DNA from: Sordaria brevicollis
Taxonomy: Eukaryota; Ascomycota; Sordariomycetes; Sordariales; Sordariaceae
DNA: 64,000 bases
Assembly (NCBI GenBank): GCA_033439795.1
Contig: JAUTDP010000006.1
Location: forward strand, 2,604,001-2,668,000
Direction of reading: 5' to 3'
A program made the position numbers and the translations under genes. How positions within the stretch are numbered: position 1 is the first letter of the stretch; each line of letters begins with the position of its first letter. Shown one piece after another: positions 1 through 15,470 of this stretch. The notes under the pieces were generated by a model. It had not been told where the DNA came from. It saw only the letters and a program-made list of their open reading frames with translations, and made no database searches.

Positions 1-3000
1 GCGTAATAACGAAGAAAAAATTAACGTATAGTGTTAATAATATAAGCCCCAATCCCGAAATATTATTAAAAATATTATCCATTTTATTAAAAAAGAAAAC
101 GAGCCCGTTATGTAGGTAAGGTTTTATAATAAATTCCGTACTATTTATCGTACCTACGACCCGGAGTAAATAAATTCCAATATAAATAAATTCTAAGACT
201 TCTACCGTAAGCGTATCGAAAATAATAAGAAAACCGTTAATAATACTATTTTTAAATATTATTAATTATTAATTCGGTAAAAGTAAATTAATTAGGAAAT
301 TATCGAAAAGTTAGCAATTAAACGCTTCTATAAAAAATTGCCTTATTATTACCGTATTAATCTTATTATTTATTTCGGTAAAAATGAAAATAAATTCTTT
401 AAAATAACGTAAATTAATTTTTCTACGAAACTTTCTAATTAAATTACTACTTATTATCGAAGGGAAGATAGCGATTCCGACTCTAATTCTAATAACTCTT
501 CTAATTCCTTTAACGATAGCGATAGTAATAAAGATAATAAAGTAATAGAGAAGACTATTACTATTAAAACTAAAACCTCTAATAGTAAAAAAGATTCTAA
601 TAAGAAAAAGATTACGACCGTTAAATAGGAAATTATTAAAGAACCTATTACTATAAACGCTCTAATTAAAAGCCTTTAAAATATATAGATTACCTATATT
701 AAAATAGCGAATTAATAAGCTAAAAATTTTAAAAATCGTTTCCGAAATCTCTTCAAAAGTAATTATATTCCTTAAATTAATACTATAATAGTATAATCGA
801 CTAAATAAACTCAACTAACGGAAAATATAACCTACTATTAGTATAAATAATTTAATTATATTTAATATTAATATAAAGATAAGGACTATTATATAAATAA
901 AGGATAAATTTATTAAGTTAAAGCTAATAAAAAATAAGGCCGCCGGTAGCAATTTTATTTAGGAAATAATACCAAATTAATATAATATATCCTAAACGAT
1001 ATAATCTCTATTACTTTTCGTATAAATTGCTTTAAAAATATATTTAAATCCTATATAATTTACTATAATAAATACCCTAAGTATAATAAATTCCGGGAAT
1101 AAGAAACTAAAGTTCATCCTAATAAATTCACCCCTAACTTTAATCTCTTAGAGTTAAAATATTAATAAAAGTAGCGAAAGGTCCAAAATCGTCGCCGAAT
1201 TAATTTTCAAAACAATATAATCTTAATTAACGAATTATTTCTCTAAACTAATTATAATTTAATTAGTCTATATTTAACGTCTTTTCTTCCTTTTACTTAA
1301 AAGTCTTTTTTAATATTTTAAATCCTAAAGTAAATTATAAAAAAGGAAGCTATTACTACGCTTATTTAAACGCGGGGAAAATTAATAACTCCTCGTAAAC
1401 CCCTTTCCAATATAAATCGAAAGGAGAGGTTATAATTACTACCCGTAAGAAGGCTAGATCTTAACCCTCGTATAAAGGATATAATAAATTAAAAAGACGT
1501 ACGAATAGCGGTAGTTAAAACTGTATCTAAACCGGCTCCTTAATTAGAATTAATTCCTACTACCGCCGCTAAATCGTTAAAACCTATAAATAAATCTCCA
1601 ATTAAGATTTAAAAATTTTTAATTAATAAATCCGTTTTTAAACTTAAAGATTTTAATAATTTTAAAAATTATATAAATTATAGGATTATTTAAATTAAAG
1701 AGAATTGCCCGATTATTAGTAAAATTATAAATATTAAATTATAAATTACTTTCGAAAATATAATTATAATTATTCCTAAATCCGGTTAATTATTTAAAGA
1801 ATTAATTAACCTTAAATACTATTAGAAAGCCTTTAAAGAAACCCTTTAATTAATATACGATAGTAGTATTATTAAAGATAATAGCTTAAAAGTTAATTAA
1901 TTCCGCCTATACAATTTATAAATTAATACCGTTATTATAATACTTAAGGAGCTTTTATATAAGGATTAAAAAAAGAAATTTAGTAATATTTTCGCCGCGT
2001 AAACGTATTAATCCTATTATTAAATTATAAATCCTAAAACGGTATTTAAAGACGAATTAATTCGAATTTATAAAAAGGATTTTCAAATTATATTCTATAG
2101 CGAAAAATTACTATTTAATAAGGAAATTACGTATATGTAGAACTTTTTTACGTTAATAATTAATATTAAATTTAAAGGTGGCGAGAAGGTTACGGCTCTT
2201 TTAAATAGTAATACGGAAATTAATATTATATTTATTAATTTAGTCAATAAATTCAATTTTAGTAATATAAATTATACGATTATTAATATTAATTTTAATA
2301 GCGGAAGGGTATAATTTAAGGGTAAAATAGTAAAGGATATTTTCCTATTCGATAAAGGTCGGAAAATATATTTTATAATTATTCGGAATTAATTCTTTCG
2401 TTATAAAATCCTATTTAATCTTCCGTTTATTAAAAATATTAGCGTTATAATAAATTATATTAACGTCGGAACCGCTCGTATTTACTTTATTATAAGAAGA
2501 ATAAAAATTAATATTCTCTTCGCTATTAAAGAATAAATAAACGCCTTCGGGTAGCGGGTTTAATTCCTTTACTATAATTACTTACCCTATTATCGTAAAT
2601 AATACCTAAGAATTTACTCCAACGAATAAATCACTTTATAAATTTATTAAAATAAATCTAAAGGAAAATAATAAAAGATTTATAAAAAGTATTGAAATTA
2701 ATAAAAATAATAAGAATTACTTTTCTTTAGGAAAGGAAGCTACAGATACTATTATCGCTTTATTATATAATAAAAAATATAACGAGGAAGCATTATCCAA
2801 TTACTTTCGATTAATTAAAGAAGCTAATTTAAAATATTAGAAGAAAAATATAAATAATCCTTTAGAGAATTAATTGCTAGCAAAATAGCAATTAGAAAAT
2901 AGAATAATATAAGACCGAATAAGGAAAAAAATCCGTAAAAGCTTTTTTCGGAAATTACGAAGATTAATAATTAAAAATACTAAGGACCAAAGGAAGAAAG

Positions 3001-6000
3001 TCCCGAAATTTAAAAAAATAAAGGATATTCTATCCCTCGCTAATTTATCTTCTTTTACGTTACTATAAAATTCTTCTCCGTTTATTTAAATTAATATTTT
3101 ATATAAAAAAGTCGCTTAGAAAATAAAACTAATTAATAATACGCCTTCGGATAGTTCTAAACCCAGTAGTAACCCTAATTAAAAGAAATGGAAATTCGAA
3201 AAAGTCCGGCACAAAATCCAAGAATAATTAAATAACTTTCCATTTAAATAAGATAAATATATTATTCTATAATTTACGGAACTAATTAAAAATTCCCAAT
3301 TAACGCCTAAAAGACTTTAACAAATCTTAGAGAAGAACGAATTATTTAACGAAATTAAAATCGAACTTTTTACTCATATACTTTTTAATTATAAAAAGAC
3401 CCTTACTTAGGAATTTTTTAAATATAATCTTATTTATAAAAATGTAATAGAAAAATAGAAGATTAAAACGGTTACTTATTTAATTTAATAAATAAAAGTA
3501 ATTTTTATTTTATAAATTTTATATAAAAAAATCTATAATCTATTTAAAGAATACATTTAATACGGAATTCTAAAAGAAAATTATATTTTTTATCGGAATA
3601 ATTAATTTCTCGTTTAAAAAAAGGATAGAAAACTCCAATTAATTAATAACGTTTAAAAGATTAATAAAATAACTATCTATAATACTAATATACCCCTAAG
3701 GTACGAACCTTTTAACGAAGATTTTATTAAATACGAAATTCTTTCTTTATTAAATTTATTTTTAAAATACAATAAAGTTCAATTTAATAAAGAAAATTAG
3801 GATTTAACGATATTTTTAATACCTTTTAATCTATTCCGTATAATAATACTACTTTAAGGAAAAACCAATTTAATCGCTTAATTTATAAAAATAATAATTA
3901 GGATCCTTTACGATTTAATCCTTAAAGTATATTAACTTTATTTTAATAATATTTATATTAAAGGCTTAAAAAGCCGGTATAATAACGAATTAATTAATAA
4001 TAAAGGAATTCGACGCTTTATTTACAAATATTTTATTAATATCGATAGAATATTATTAAACGTTAAATTTACTAGCGGAATAATTACCGCAATTAAATCC
4101 TAATAATATAAACGAAAAGTAATTTTAATCGGTTATATTTATAATCTTAAAGGCAAATTTCCAAATAAAATTAAAATTAGAAAGATTCGCGAATAGATTT
4201 ATTATATTATTAGAAAAGTTAAACTTTAAAGAAAAAAATTTAAAAAACTTCGAATTTTTTTAAATATCGTTAATTATTACCGGATTTAAATTAAAAATTT
4301 TAGAATTATCGCTATCCCGTTGTACGCTATTATAAAGAAGGGAATTAAATTAATATAAATAGAAAATTAATAATTTACTATAGAATATCTTTAATATAAA
4401 ATTACTATTATTTTAATCTTTATAACCCTCGTCTACGATAATAGTAAAATAATTATTTATTTCGTTATTAATATTTATATTAAAAGATAGGGAGCGGTTA
4501 TTAAATAATTTAGCTTTAATAAAAAACGATATCTTTATAAATTTGAAAATAATATTTAATTACTAGTCGAAATTCGTTATAATACTATTAAATAAAAACT
4601 TCGTAATTTATTCTATACTTTTAAACGATTAAAACGTTAATTTTTCGGAGTATATTTTATTATTAAAATAAATATTCAAATCCTTATTTATTAATTTAAT
4701 AGCGCGGTAAGTAATATTCCTAATACCCTTCTTATACGGTAAATTACTTAAATAAAACACTTCGATTTTAATGTAAAATATATCCCTAGAATTAAAAATA
4801 CTATAATTAACGGCATTTCCTAAAAACCCTTTAAAAAAAGTAATTTAAAAGAAAAGCGCTTTAAAGAAAATATTAACGATTTTATTAACGCCTAAATTTA
4901 TTATTTTTCTACCGAAAAATATATAGAAGGGGAATAGATCTTATTTAACGAATATTCTAATTATTCGGAAAATATAGTTCGCTATTTACTCTTATTCTGC
5001 GTTCTTATATAATATAATAAAATATTTACTATACGGTAAACTTTTAAAAGAAACGCCCTTAAGTATTTTATTTATTATCGAAGGTTTTAATTATAAATAA
5101 TTTATAAATGTACTTACCCTCGTCTTTTCATTAACAATAAAACGCAATAAAAATTAATTATACAACGTTATTACAACGAAGCCGGCTATTAAAGAAGGGA
5201 AGGAACTTATAAACGGATTATTAAATATTATTATTAGTATAGGATATATATTCAAATCGAAAATATAATCTATAATTATACTATTTATTAAATATATATT
5301 CCTAAACGTTATAAAAATAAATACAAATAATTATTTCCAACTCTTTAACCTTTTAGCCAATAGATTTTAAACGTTTAATATTTACTAGGCGGAAAAAAAA
5401 GATAATAAACGTTAATTAAAACTAGAAATAATTTAACGAATTATATAAAAGTAAAAATTCTTCTAATACTAACGTTAAAATATATTACTATTTTCCTCCG
5501 GGAAATATTTTTACATTAAGGATATCCTTTTAATATTTTTATCGATAATAATTCCGAATTTTAAAAAGAATTCACCGAAATATTTAATAACTTCCAAATC
5601 CCATTAATATAAATAGCGCCTTATAATTACCGAATTAATAAAATTAACGAATAAAGGCATTCGGTAATTATTATAATACTAACCAAATTAATAAAAGGAA
5701 TTAACAAAGGATAGAGGGATTTACTCCCTTATATCCTTTTTATTAATTATACTACTATTCGTAATAATTACGGATTTATTCCCTTTTAATTAGCCTATAA
5801 TTATAATCCTATTACTCTTATTAAATTCGATTATTTATTTTGGAAATTAATCGAATAGGAAAAATATTTAGAAAAATATATAATAAATAAATTAATCGCC
5901 GCCGTCGTTCAAATATATTATAATACTAAATACCGCTTTTAATAGGCAGCCGAAAAGGTTATTAATATTAAGAGAAAAATTACTGCGCGAAAAAATTCCG

Positions 6001-6750
6001 TTAATTTCTATAAAATAAAACCGAAAAACGCTATTATTAATATTAGAAATCTCATCCTTATTTATAATAATATTCGGAAAATCGATATAAATATTACTAA
6101 GAAGCTAAATTATAAATAGAAAGGTCCTTATAAAATCGTTAATATTATTAATAGGAATACTTATTATTATATACAATTAGACGGATTTCGTTTTAAAAGG
6201 CCAATTTCTTTTAAAAATATTAAAAAGTTTATTCGCCGAAATAATATACTCTTTAATCCTAATAAAGAATACGAAGAATTCGATAATCCTAATACTATTA
6301 ACGGTTTATAAATCCCTAAAAAAGTCCAAATTAACGAATATTTATTCTTTATATAAAAATAAGTACGAAGACTAAAAATAAAGCAAATCTAAACCCGCTA
6401 AAATATTAAAAGAGAACGCGAATAAAATTAAGAATTTATTATTGAATTAGAATCGGTTAAACCCGAAGGCCCTTAATATTTCTTTAATAAAAACGAAATC
6501 GAACTAGAGTTTAAACTAAAACCCGAATTAAAAACGAAATTAATATCGCGCCCAAACTCAAATTCAAACCAACCTCCGAAATTAAAATAAATATATTCTT
6601 TAGTATTTACTTTATTACTTTTTACTATTATTCGTTATTATTTTATTTTTATACGAAATTAATTCGTAGGAATTTTTATTAATTTCGAAAGAAAGTATAT
6701 ATAGTATATAGAGCCTTATACTTTATATTTATTTTCCTTATTCCCTTTAA
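1..6750 (+). mobile_element. Ty3/gypsy retrotransposon relic, copy A (RIP-degraded, cut by window start)
   Basis: Reading the plus strand through TAA/TAG codons of RIP type gives a gag-pol order. An acidic/basic gag-like part lies before about 1,500. A retropepsin-like part follows at about 2,190-2,460, with the DSGAE-type motif now NSNTE. The reverse transcriptase lies at about 3,600-4,200, where the catalytic FLDD/YxDD box has become FNN. RNase H is at about 4,430-4,900 and integrase at about 5,100-6,200, with FLREIFLH and FTDN-like remnants. The domain order PR-RT-RH-INT defines Ty3/gypsy. There are dozens of in-frame stops, so nothing is coding. The 5' end lies outside the window. From about 750 onward the sequence repeats at 22,455. 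Family assignment is confident; element limits and LTRs are not resolved. Confidence 0.85.
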
Positions 6751-9700
6751 TTATATTCCTAAAAACCCTATTAACCCCCTTTATTTAATTAAATTTTTCG
6801 CAATTTTTTTTCGGAAATTAACACTTATATAAATAAAAATACAAAAAGTTTTAAAAAACCGTAAAATATAAATTTATTTTTCTATAATATAAGTATTAAT
6901 AATAATCTTTAATAAAACCCCTATTTATTATTAAAAAAACCCTCGAAATTAATTAAAATTTTACGCTCCTAATTAAAATCTTCTTTATTATTTTCATTAT
7001 CCTCCTCATCGTTTTCGTCATCCTTATTATTATCCCCGTTATTACTTTCGTTATTTTCGTTATCTTTTATATTTTCTTTATCTTTTTTATTATTACCCTC
7101 GTTTTCGCTATCATTATCTTCGCCGGTAATAGATTCCTTACTAGAAAAATTTAAATTATTATTATTAGTATCGATTATTTCTTTATCTTTATCATTAATC
7201 TCTATTACTATTAATAATTATTTAAATATATCGCGACTACTACGGATTATAATACCTTTTCTTTTTAACCCTAAAATTTCGGATTCCTAATATATATATT
7301 CCAATTACTATTTATAATTAATAGGAACGGGTTCTCTATTAGTAATTTAATAATAAAGAAGAATATTATTAATTAATATCGAACGGGCGTAATTAATATT
7401 ATAGCTTTAAATAAAATATTTAACCCAATTGGACTTCAAGATTTTAATAAACTCGGGATCAAAACCTTTAATCGGGTATTTTTTAACAAATTTAAAACTA
7501 TTTAAAAATTTAATAAATACCGAATAATCTAAAACCGTTTTATTATATTAAATATAATTACTATAAATCCCCCCTTTAATATTTTTACTTAAAGATTTAT
7601 AGCCGACGAAAAGAGCCTAAATAAGAACGTACTCCTATTATTAATTAATAATATATATTAATATATACGTTTTTCGGAATTGGTTAACATAATATGAATA
7701 AATAATCCTATTCCTAAAAGAAAAAATAATAATTAATAGAGGGATATTAGTAAAAAATAAAAGAATATTTATTCGTTGCTAAATAATTAAATTATTAGCC
7801 TAAAGATCCGCTCTTTCTTTACCTTTATATAAATAAAGTAATAACCCTACGGCTAAATTCCTTTTTTCTCGATAAGGATATAGCGATTAAATAAATTACG
7901 AAACGAATTAAATATCCGCTCTAGAATTAATCGATATATAGTAAGTAAATTAAAAGACGTAATTATAATTATTAATAATTCGTTATTATTAATACGTTAC
8001 TTTATATATAATTAATTAATAATAACGGGTTTATTAATCGGATAAATATTTATAATAATATTAAATAACCGAAAGTAACCATCCTAAATAGTACTTTAAA
8101 AGGCATTAAAAGGAAGTAAAAATCGATATAGAAAATCAATGTAAATTTTAAAAAGGATTTACTTTTTACTATTAGGACGAGAATTAATTTAACGTATTAT
8201 TTCCAAAATATTAAAATTAAAGTACGGCCGAAGAGAATTGCAATTAATAATAGTAATACGTTTTTTAATAAATAAAGTAAAGGCGTTAATATTTAAATTG
8301 AATTAATCAAATATAATAGGTTCTTCGGTAAGGATTTCCCTTTAAAGGAAGTGAAATAGAGGGTTATTCGCAAAAGGAAAGAAACCGGCGTTAAAATTGG
8401 AGGAAGATATTATATTAATTTATTACGAAGAATTTTTATTTAATAATTTTACTTTATTACTATTATTAATACTTTATTATATTTAAAAGGAAAAGGTTAT
8501 TAAGAGGAAAAATGAGGAATAATTGTAAATAAAAACGTACCTTTCTTATACTTTTTTAATAAATAATCCTCGAAGGAAAAAGCCGATAGAAATTATCCTC
8601 TTAAAATTATTTATATTATATACCTTACGATTACGAAAAACTTTTAAACTGGATAAGAAAGATAATATCTATTTATTTAAAGTAATTTCGCAAGGTTTTA
8701 AAATTTTAATTAATTACGAAAAGGGTTATAAACGCCGTTTTAAAGTATTTTCTTATTAAAAATAATAGGAAAGGTATTTTAATCTTAAAATTCGATTACG
8801 AATTAAAATTTTCGATTATATTAAAAGGCTAAGAAATTATATTAAAGGAAGTTAGATAAAGTTTACTTATTCTACTATTTAAAATTTTAAATATAAATAA
8901 AATAAATAGAAATTAGAAGGAATGAATTTAGAATATTATAAGTAATTTACGAGAGGAGATAAAGAAAAAGGGAAGAATTTACAATTTTTCGACTTTATAA
9001 ATAATCTATAAAATGGGTATAAAAACCCTTTATCTATAACCCTTCTTTTCCTTTTTTTTCTTCTTCTTATATATTAATAAACCCTTTTATAAATTTATAC
9101 TACTATTACCCATTAAAAACCCTTCTATATTAAACCTTCTATCCCTTAAAATTTTATTATTAATTAAAACATTAATTAATATAAATTCCTCCAACCTTAA
9201 TTATAATAATTTACCCCCGATTTTTATTATAAAAATACTAAATAATTACCCTCCTGCAGTCTTTAAAACTATTCGGCGTTAAAATTAAAAGAATAAAATT
9301 TGGCCCTAATTCGGTAATATAGTTATTAAAGAAGTTTATCCCCCTCGTACTAGAAATAATTTAATCTATTATAATAAACTTCAAAATTAGAAATACCCTA
9401 AAGTTAATTAATAATAAAATATTATCCCCAATAAGAATCTAACTTATTTAATTATTAAAGAGCCTAATAACGATGAGTAAATAGCTAGAATTATACTCCG
9501 CTATATAATTATTCCTCTTATCTTAGGATAATTTAATAAATAGTTAACCCCGATTATATTTTAGGATATAATAATATTAGAATTAATTAATATATAATAT
9601 TTAGCGAATATTAGGAGTTAGTAGGAAGGAAAAATAATTTATACTAATTTATATTAGATATTGCGAAAATATAACGATTAGATTTATATTTTAATAAATT

Positions 9701-10865
9701 TAATTACTATTATTAAACGTAGTGAGTTTTATATTAAAGATATTAATATTCGAAATAGTTTAAAATTAGTCTAATATTAATATTTCCCTATTATAATTAA
9801 TAATTATTTCGTTCTTATAATCTTTAATTAGGGAGAGACGTTTTAATTTCTCTACGACAATTTTTATAATTAGTAATGCAAATAGAAAGTTATAAAAGCT
9901 TATAAAGTATTCGCAATTAAGAATTATATTTTTCTAATACCGATAGGAAATCGAATCCTTAATATTTTTAATAATTAAAAATAATTTAATATAGTATTTT
10001 CAATATAATAAAGAACCTAAACTTATAGCCTTTAAATTTTAAAAATAGCCCGAATTTTCTTTATCGAAATAAAACGTCGAAGAAAACCTATTAATAAATT
10101 ACCTCAAAGGTTTACGATAATTGAATTTTAAGAATAAAGTAAATATTAATAAGAATATAATTAAATCCCTAATATAAAATAGTTTAAAAATACTATAGTT
10201 CGGTAATAAATAAAAGTAATATACAACGCCCTTTTAACGCAGTAAATAAAAAAGAATCTATTTTCGAAAAATTAAAAATAATTAATCTATATAATTGTAA
10301 AAAAGAAAAGCGGAGAAAAAGATTTTAATCCCTAGCCCAAATTCTTTACGAATTTAATATATTAAAGAAATTATCTAAACGAATATTACCTTATTAAAAT
10401 AGCTAAATACTAATTAATATAAAAATTTATTAATCTCCCTTATTTTCCCTATCCTCCTAAATAAAAACTTATTATCCAATCCCTCCCTAAAATTAAAATT
10501 GCCCTACCCAATAATAATCTTACTAATAATATTTCTTTAATAACTATTAGTATATAATTAAAAGGAAATTGTAATAATATTCTAACGTTTCCTATTAAAA
10601 AGAAGCAACTATTACCGCTAATTCCCAGAGCGAAAAGGAAGTATATAGAAGAACGATAGGTATTAGTAATTAATATTAATAATTATAGGGGAAGAGAAAT
10701 CGTTATAATTAATAATTTCGTTTTGCTTAATAAATTTAACGTAAATAATTAACTCCCGTTTATTAATAAATTTCGAAAATTTAGTAATACGGTCTTTAAT
10801 ACTAAATATACTCTAATATTATCCCGATATATTATATTTACAAATTGCATTCAGGATATAGGATA
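6751..10865. repeat. Segment downstream of gypsy copy A, shared with 28,431-32,581
   Basis: This 4.1-kb AT-rich stretch follows the gypsy pol in both copies and keeps the same order and spacing, so it belongs to the repeated unit. A low-complexity K/I/E/D-rich frame reads on the minus strand at about 6,960-7,220. A longer minus-strand frame may start near 8,960, below a TATA-like stretch. On the plus strand, 9,110-10,865 reads as a frame broken mainly by RIP-type stops. I recognise no domain in either frame. It may be an extra ORF pair of the retroelement or a second element nested beside it. Homology with the other copy stops abruptly after a GGATATA at 10,865. Confidence 0.6.
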
Positions 10866-11780
10866 TATTATTATATTAATAGTCTAGAATAAGAAAAAAA
10901 TTAATTAAAAAGAAAGTAAGTAGAAAATAAAACGCAAATTAACTTAGAGAGAGAGAAAAAAAAGGGAAAGAGAATTTAAAAAATTAAAAAGGCAAAAAAG
11001 GAAAAGGTCGGCTAGGAAGGATTAAAATAATTATTAATAAATTTAATTTTATAGGACTAATAAGTAAATTTAAAGGGAAGTTTGAAATAGGGCGGATAAA
11101 TAGGTATAAGGGTATACGGCTAAATAACAAATTTTTTCCGAATTTTTTCGAAAATTTTTTGTAATTTTTTATTCTAGAGGAATTCTTTTAGGGATTTTCC
11201 CTAGTTATAATTTAAAAGAAGAGGTATAGGATAAGGATATATTATAATAAGCTAATTTGAAGGAAGTATAATAATAATATATTAAATAGATTAAGAAAGA
11301 AGGCTATAGAATAAATTTCGGACTTTTATATAGAAAGAAAGAAAGTTCTAAAGGAATAAAAGGAGAGAAGGGTAATTAGAAAGAAAAAAAGGAAGGTTAA
11401 ACAACTTTTACTAGAATAATAATCAGACTTTATTCAATCTTTAAGATAAAAATCTTCTTCAATTTGGTAAAAATCAACTCCTTAATCAAATCTTTGAGAC
11501 TTCTTAACCCTGCCTCTATAATGGGTAAAAGAAAAGATACAATTAAATCGAAAAAAATATTCCTACTATTAAATTGCTCCTTTCTCCCCTACAAATTTAC
11601 TCCTCTCTCTACTCTTTTAGTCTTATTAGAAGTTTTTAATATAGCTCCTTTCCTAATTATTATAGTGGTAGTGGTTGTTTGGGGTTGTTTTTATTCCCCA
11701 TTTTATTATATAAATCCTAATTATATAAAATATAATAAGTAGGGTCGTATTTAGGGTTTTATAAATATATTTAATTTTAT
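10866..11780. other. AT-rich RIP-type DNA without a recognisable gene
   Basis: Purine-rich AT DNA lies between gypsy copy A and the Helitron. A 92-codon open frame at 11,464-11,742 is hydrophobic and low in complexity and has no supporting features. I see no gene here. Confidence 0.5.
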
Positions 11781-14700
11781 TTATTTTATTCCCTTCGATG
11801 AATTTAGGGGGGTATATAAATTATTTTCGTTAGTTTTCCCTACGTTATATCCGGAGGGGAAGGTTAATTTTTTTAAATAGCGTATATACGACGTAGAATA
11901 TAAAGAGTATTTCAATTATTATATAAAGTAATATAATAACCGTTTTATACGATATCCCCGTTTTTATTTTATTATTTTTAATATTTTAATACGATAGTAA
12001 ATTAAGGCTAAAAGTCGATATTATATTAATATTAAAACCGCCGACGTTAATTTAATTATTTAAAATATTAAAAAAGTATTTACTAGCCGAATAGAATATT
12101 CCGAATATATATTTAAATTTATTATAAAGTATATAAATACGTTATATAGTATAAAATTTGATTAAGGAAGAAAGAAATAAGATTTAAAAACCTATATTTA
12201 TATATTCGGTATATTATCCCTCTTTTTAACCTTTACCCTAATTAATTACCGGTAGCGGTTATTAATTAAATTAATACCCGGCTATTAAAAATAGTATTAG
12301 GCTAACGAACGTAAGCGGAAAAATATAGCGGCGGAAAATTTACGTTATAACCCCTTTATTAGTATATAGTATTTTTGGAAGCGGTACGAAAATTTCTTTA
12401 ATTTAGTCTTTAAATTTAAATTTCGAATTATTAATTACTAATATAAATACGAATAGTAAATTTATAATAATCCTTATAATTACGGTTTATATTAATATAA
12501 AGGTATACTTAAAATTAATTTAAATATATAGGAGGGTATAAATGCCTTCGCCGAATTCTAGGGTATATATATTATTATTATAAATTTAGAGCCGTATAAG
12601 AATAGTATAAAGATTATCGTCGATAAAGTAAATATTTTAATTATTTATATATATAAATATAAATAGCCTACGTTCGATATCTTATCGCGCGTTATTAACG
12701 TTATTTAAACGTATAAATATAATAATTATTATTAACGTTTAAAAAAGGGGGGGAGACGTAATAATCCCGATAATTAGTTTTATCGGTTTTATTTTCTTAA
12801 GGATATTTATAATAGGTTATATATTATACGTAAATTAAACCCCCTATATAATATATTTAATTTAATACGCAACGAGAATATAATTAATCCCTAGAATCCT
12901 ACTATATCCTTAAACTAGTAAGGCAATACCGACGCTTTTCCTTATATTATTAATATAACCGTATTATACTATATTATTAAATATTATTTAAAAAGCGAGG
13001 TTAAATTTAAATCGTATTAAGAATTTACGGCTATTATATTCCTTAAAATTTTAAAGATACTATTATTAATTTTTTTAATTTCTAAATTAATAAACAAATT
13101 GGTTACCGAGCGGGATTAATTTATATAAAAGGTTTATTATTACCTTATTAATTTTAACCTATATAAAAGTACCCGTACAGTTCGAATAATAAATTATAGG
13201 CCTTATAAACTTCGTTAACGTTATACTATTAATATAAATAACGATGTTTGTAATTACTTTATAAAATACAATAAATATTTATAGCGTAGCGAATAGTTTA
13301 CTAATTTTACCTATTTCCAATTTTACGCCTTTGCTAATTAGAATACTAAGCTATAGAAATTCTATAAACGAGCGCGTATATTTAAATATATACTTCGGTA
13401 TAAGACGGATATTATATTTAATTAATATTTAGATTTCTATTATATTAAATTAATACTTTATTATCCTTATACGTTTATTAATAAATTTATTCTCCGTATA
13501 ATTAATAACGTTGAATATCCTACGTAATTTAAAGTATATAACCGTTATAGGGAATATTATAAATACGAATGTAATTATTACAGCGAATATTTTAAATTAC
13601 CCCTTAAAAACGATTTCGAGTTAATTAACGGTAATAAAGATAATAAAAATGTTTATTAGGATAATTTAATAATATTAATTATATACCGTTTTAATTAGAA
13701 TTTAAATATAAATAAAGATATTATAACGTTCGGTAATAGGGATATTAACCTTATATATAATTGGATATTATATTATAGACTTTATAAGGACTTCCGGGAT
13801 TCTAATGTCTAGAGAGATTATTAGAAATAAAAGAAAGCCGAAAATCCGGGTCTATATAAAATTAAGGAAGTAATTAATACCGTACTTATTAGGTTTAACC
13901 CTAAGTAAAAATTAATATATAATACCTTTATCGATTATTACTTAGCCGTTTATATTAAATACGATTTACTTCCTTTTAAAATACAATTTAATAATAAAGG
14001 TAATATTAGTAAATTATTCGTTATTAATTTATTATTTATTAAATTAAAAGAATTATTATATAATATAATAAATTTTAATAGGAAGAAAGTTGTAATTATT
14101 ATACGTTTTATTCTAATTAATATTATTACTAATAATATTAACGGCTTTATTTTATACTCTCTCCTTCGTCTTCCTATCTTTAACGTTATTTAATTATTAA
14201 ATATAAATAATAATAACGTTAATATTTTATAAATACGGCTCCGTTATATATAATATATTATAATCGACGAAAAATCTATAATTAATTTAAAAATAATGTA
14301 TTTTATCGAGTAACGGTTTAATTAAGTATTTTTTAATTTTAGTTTACTTTTTAATAATAGGAATATTCTATTTATTAAAGATTTCTACCAATTTCCTCCT
14401 ATCTTATAGAAAGTTCTATATAAATAGATATTTAATTATAAATTCAACTTTATAAAATATACTAATCGAACTACGTATTATTTATTTAATAAAACTATAA
14501 AATTAATGACGGTCGTACGTTAAAGTAATCCTACGCAAAAGGTATTTAAAAATATTCTTAATTATATATATATCAATAAACCCACTCCCGCGCACTAAAA
14601 ACTCCTATTTACAAGGATTATATATAGATTTAAGGAGGCTAATATTAACCTTAGCCAATTTAATAATACTTTACATATTTATTTAACGAATAATAAAATT

Positions 14701-15470
14701 AAATAGTATAATTAAAACCACTTTCTCGGTTTTAATAGGCTATATATATAGGTTAAAACTACCTATACGTTTAGCCGTAATATTACGGCTTTTATTATTA
14801 CCTAAGTAGCGTTTAATTAAATAGGGAATTTTTATAATATATTCCCGTTGGTTATCGGCGCTAAAATTATATTAACGGAAAATTATTAGGTTGAGAAAGG
14901 GTTAATTAACGGTATTATTAATACTATTGAAAATATCGTATAATTTATTAACGCTAACCTTCGCACTACGCCGCCCTATACCCTATTAATTCGTTTTCCT
15001 AATTATAGCGGTCCCCGAATTTTTAAAGACGACCCGGGTAAAGGTATTAATATATATACTATACCCGTATTTCGTTCCACCTAGGAATTTATATATAATA
15101 ACGTTAATTATATTAGAAAGCAATTCCTTATTATTATATTATATACTATTATGGTATATAAATTATAGGGTACAATAATTAATTAAACTATTCTCGATAT
15201 ATTTAAAATAGATTTTATTATTAATTTAATTTATATAATTATTTCCAAAATTACTTCTTTAGAGGGTATTATATTCGATTATCCTTTCGGAATTAATATT
15301 ATACGTATAATTAAGCGTATAGGTATAAATAAGTATACGTTTAATACTATATATAAACGGCTTTAGAAAATATTTCCTCTAGTAAAGGATTTTTAAATAT
15401 ATTATTTAAAGGGGTTATATAAATATATAAAAAATATTAAATTATTAGATTATTATTTTATATATTGAGT
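11781..15470 (+). mobile_element. Helitron relic with Rep and helicase remnants (RIP-degraded)
   Basis: One plus-strand frame, read through RIP stops, follows the Helitron transposase from end to end. The N-terminal FPTLYPEGK motif is near 11,840. The ENLRYNPF and NPYNYGLY (ancestral NPHNHGLYW) Rep-domain motifs are at about 12,340-12,520. The YYLKSE (ancestral YCSKSE) motif is near 12,995. The PIF1-like helicase part contains IIIDEKS near 14,265, DFYQFPP at 14,380-14,400, a remnant of VHKSQGIT at 15,151-15,175, and KITSLEGI at about 15,246. Rep fused to a superfamily 1B helicase is diagnostic of Helitrons, which are rolling-circle DNA transposons. The 5' TC end and 3' hairpin/CTRR end could not be fixed. 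Many nonsense codons make it inactive. Confidence 0.85.

Noticed and set aside
11464..11742. 92-codon ORF in AT-rich DNA
   Set aside because: Low-complexity hydrophobic product, no domain, RIP-type surroundings; open by chance.
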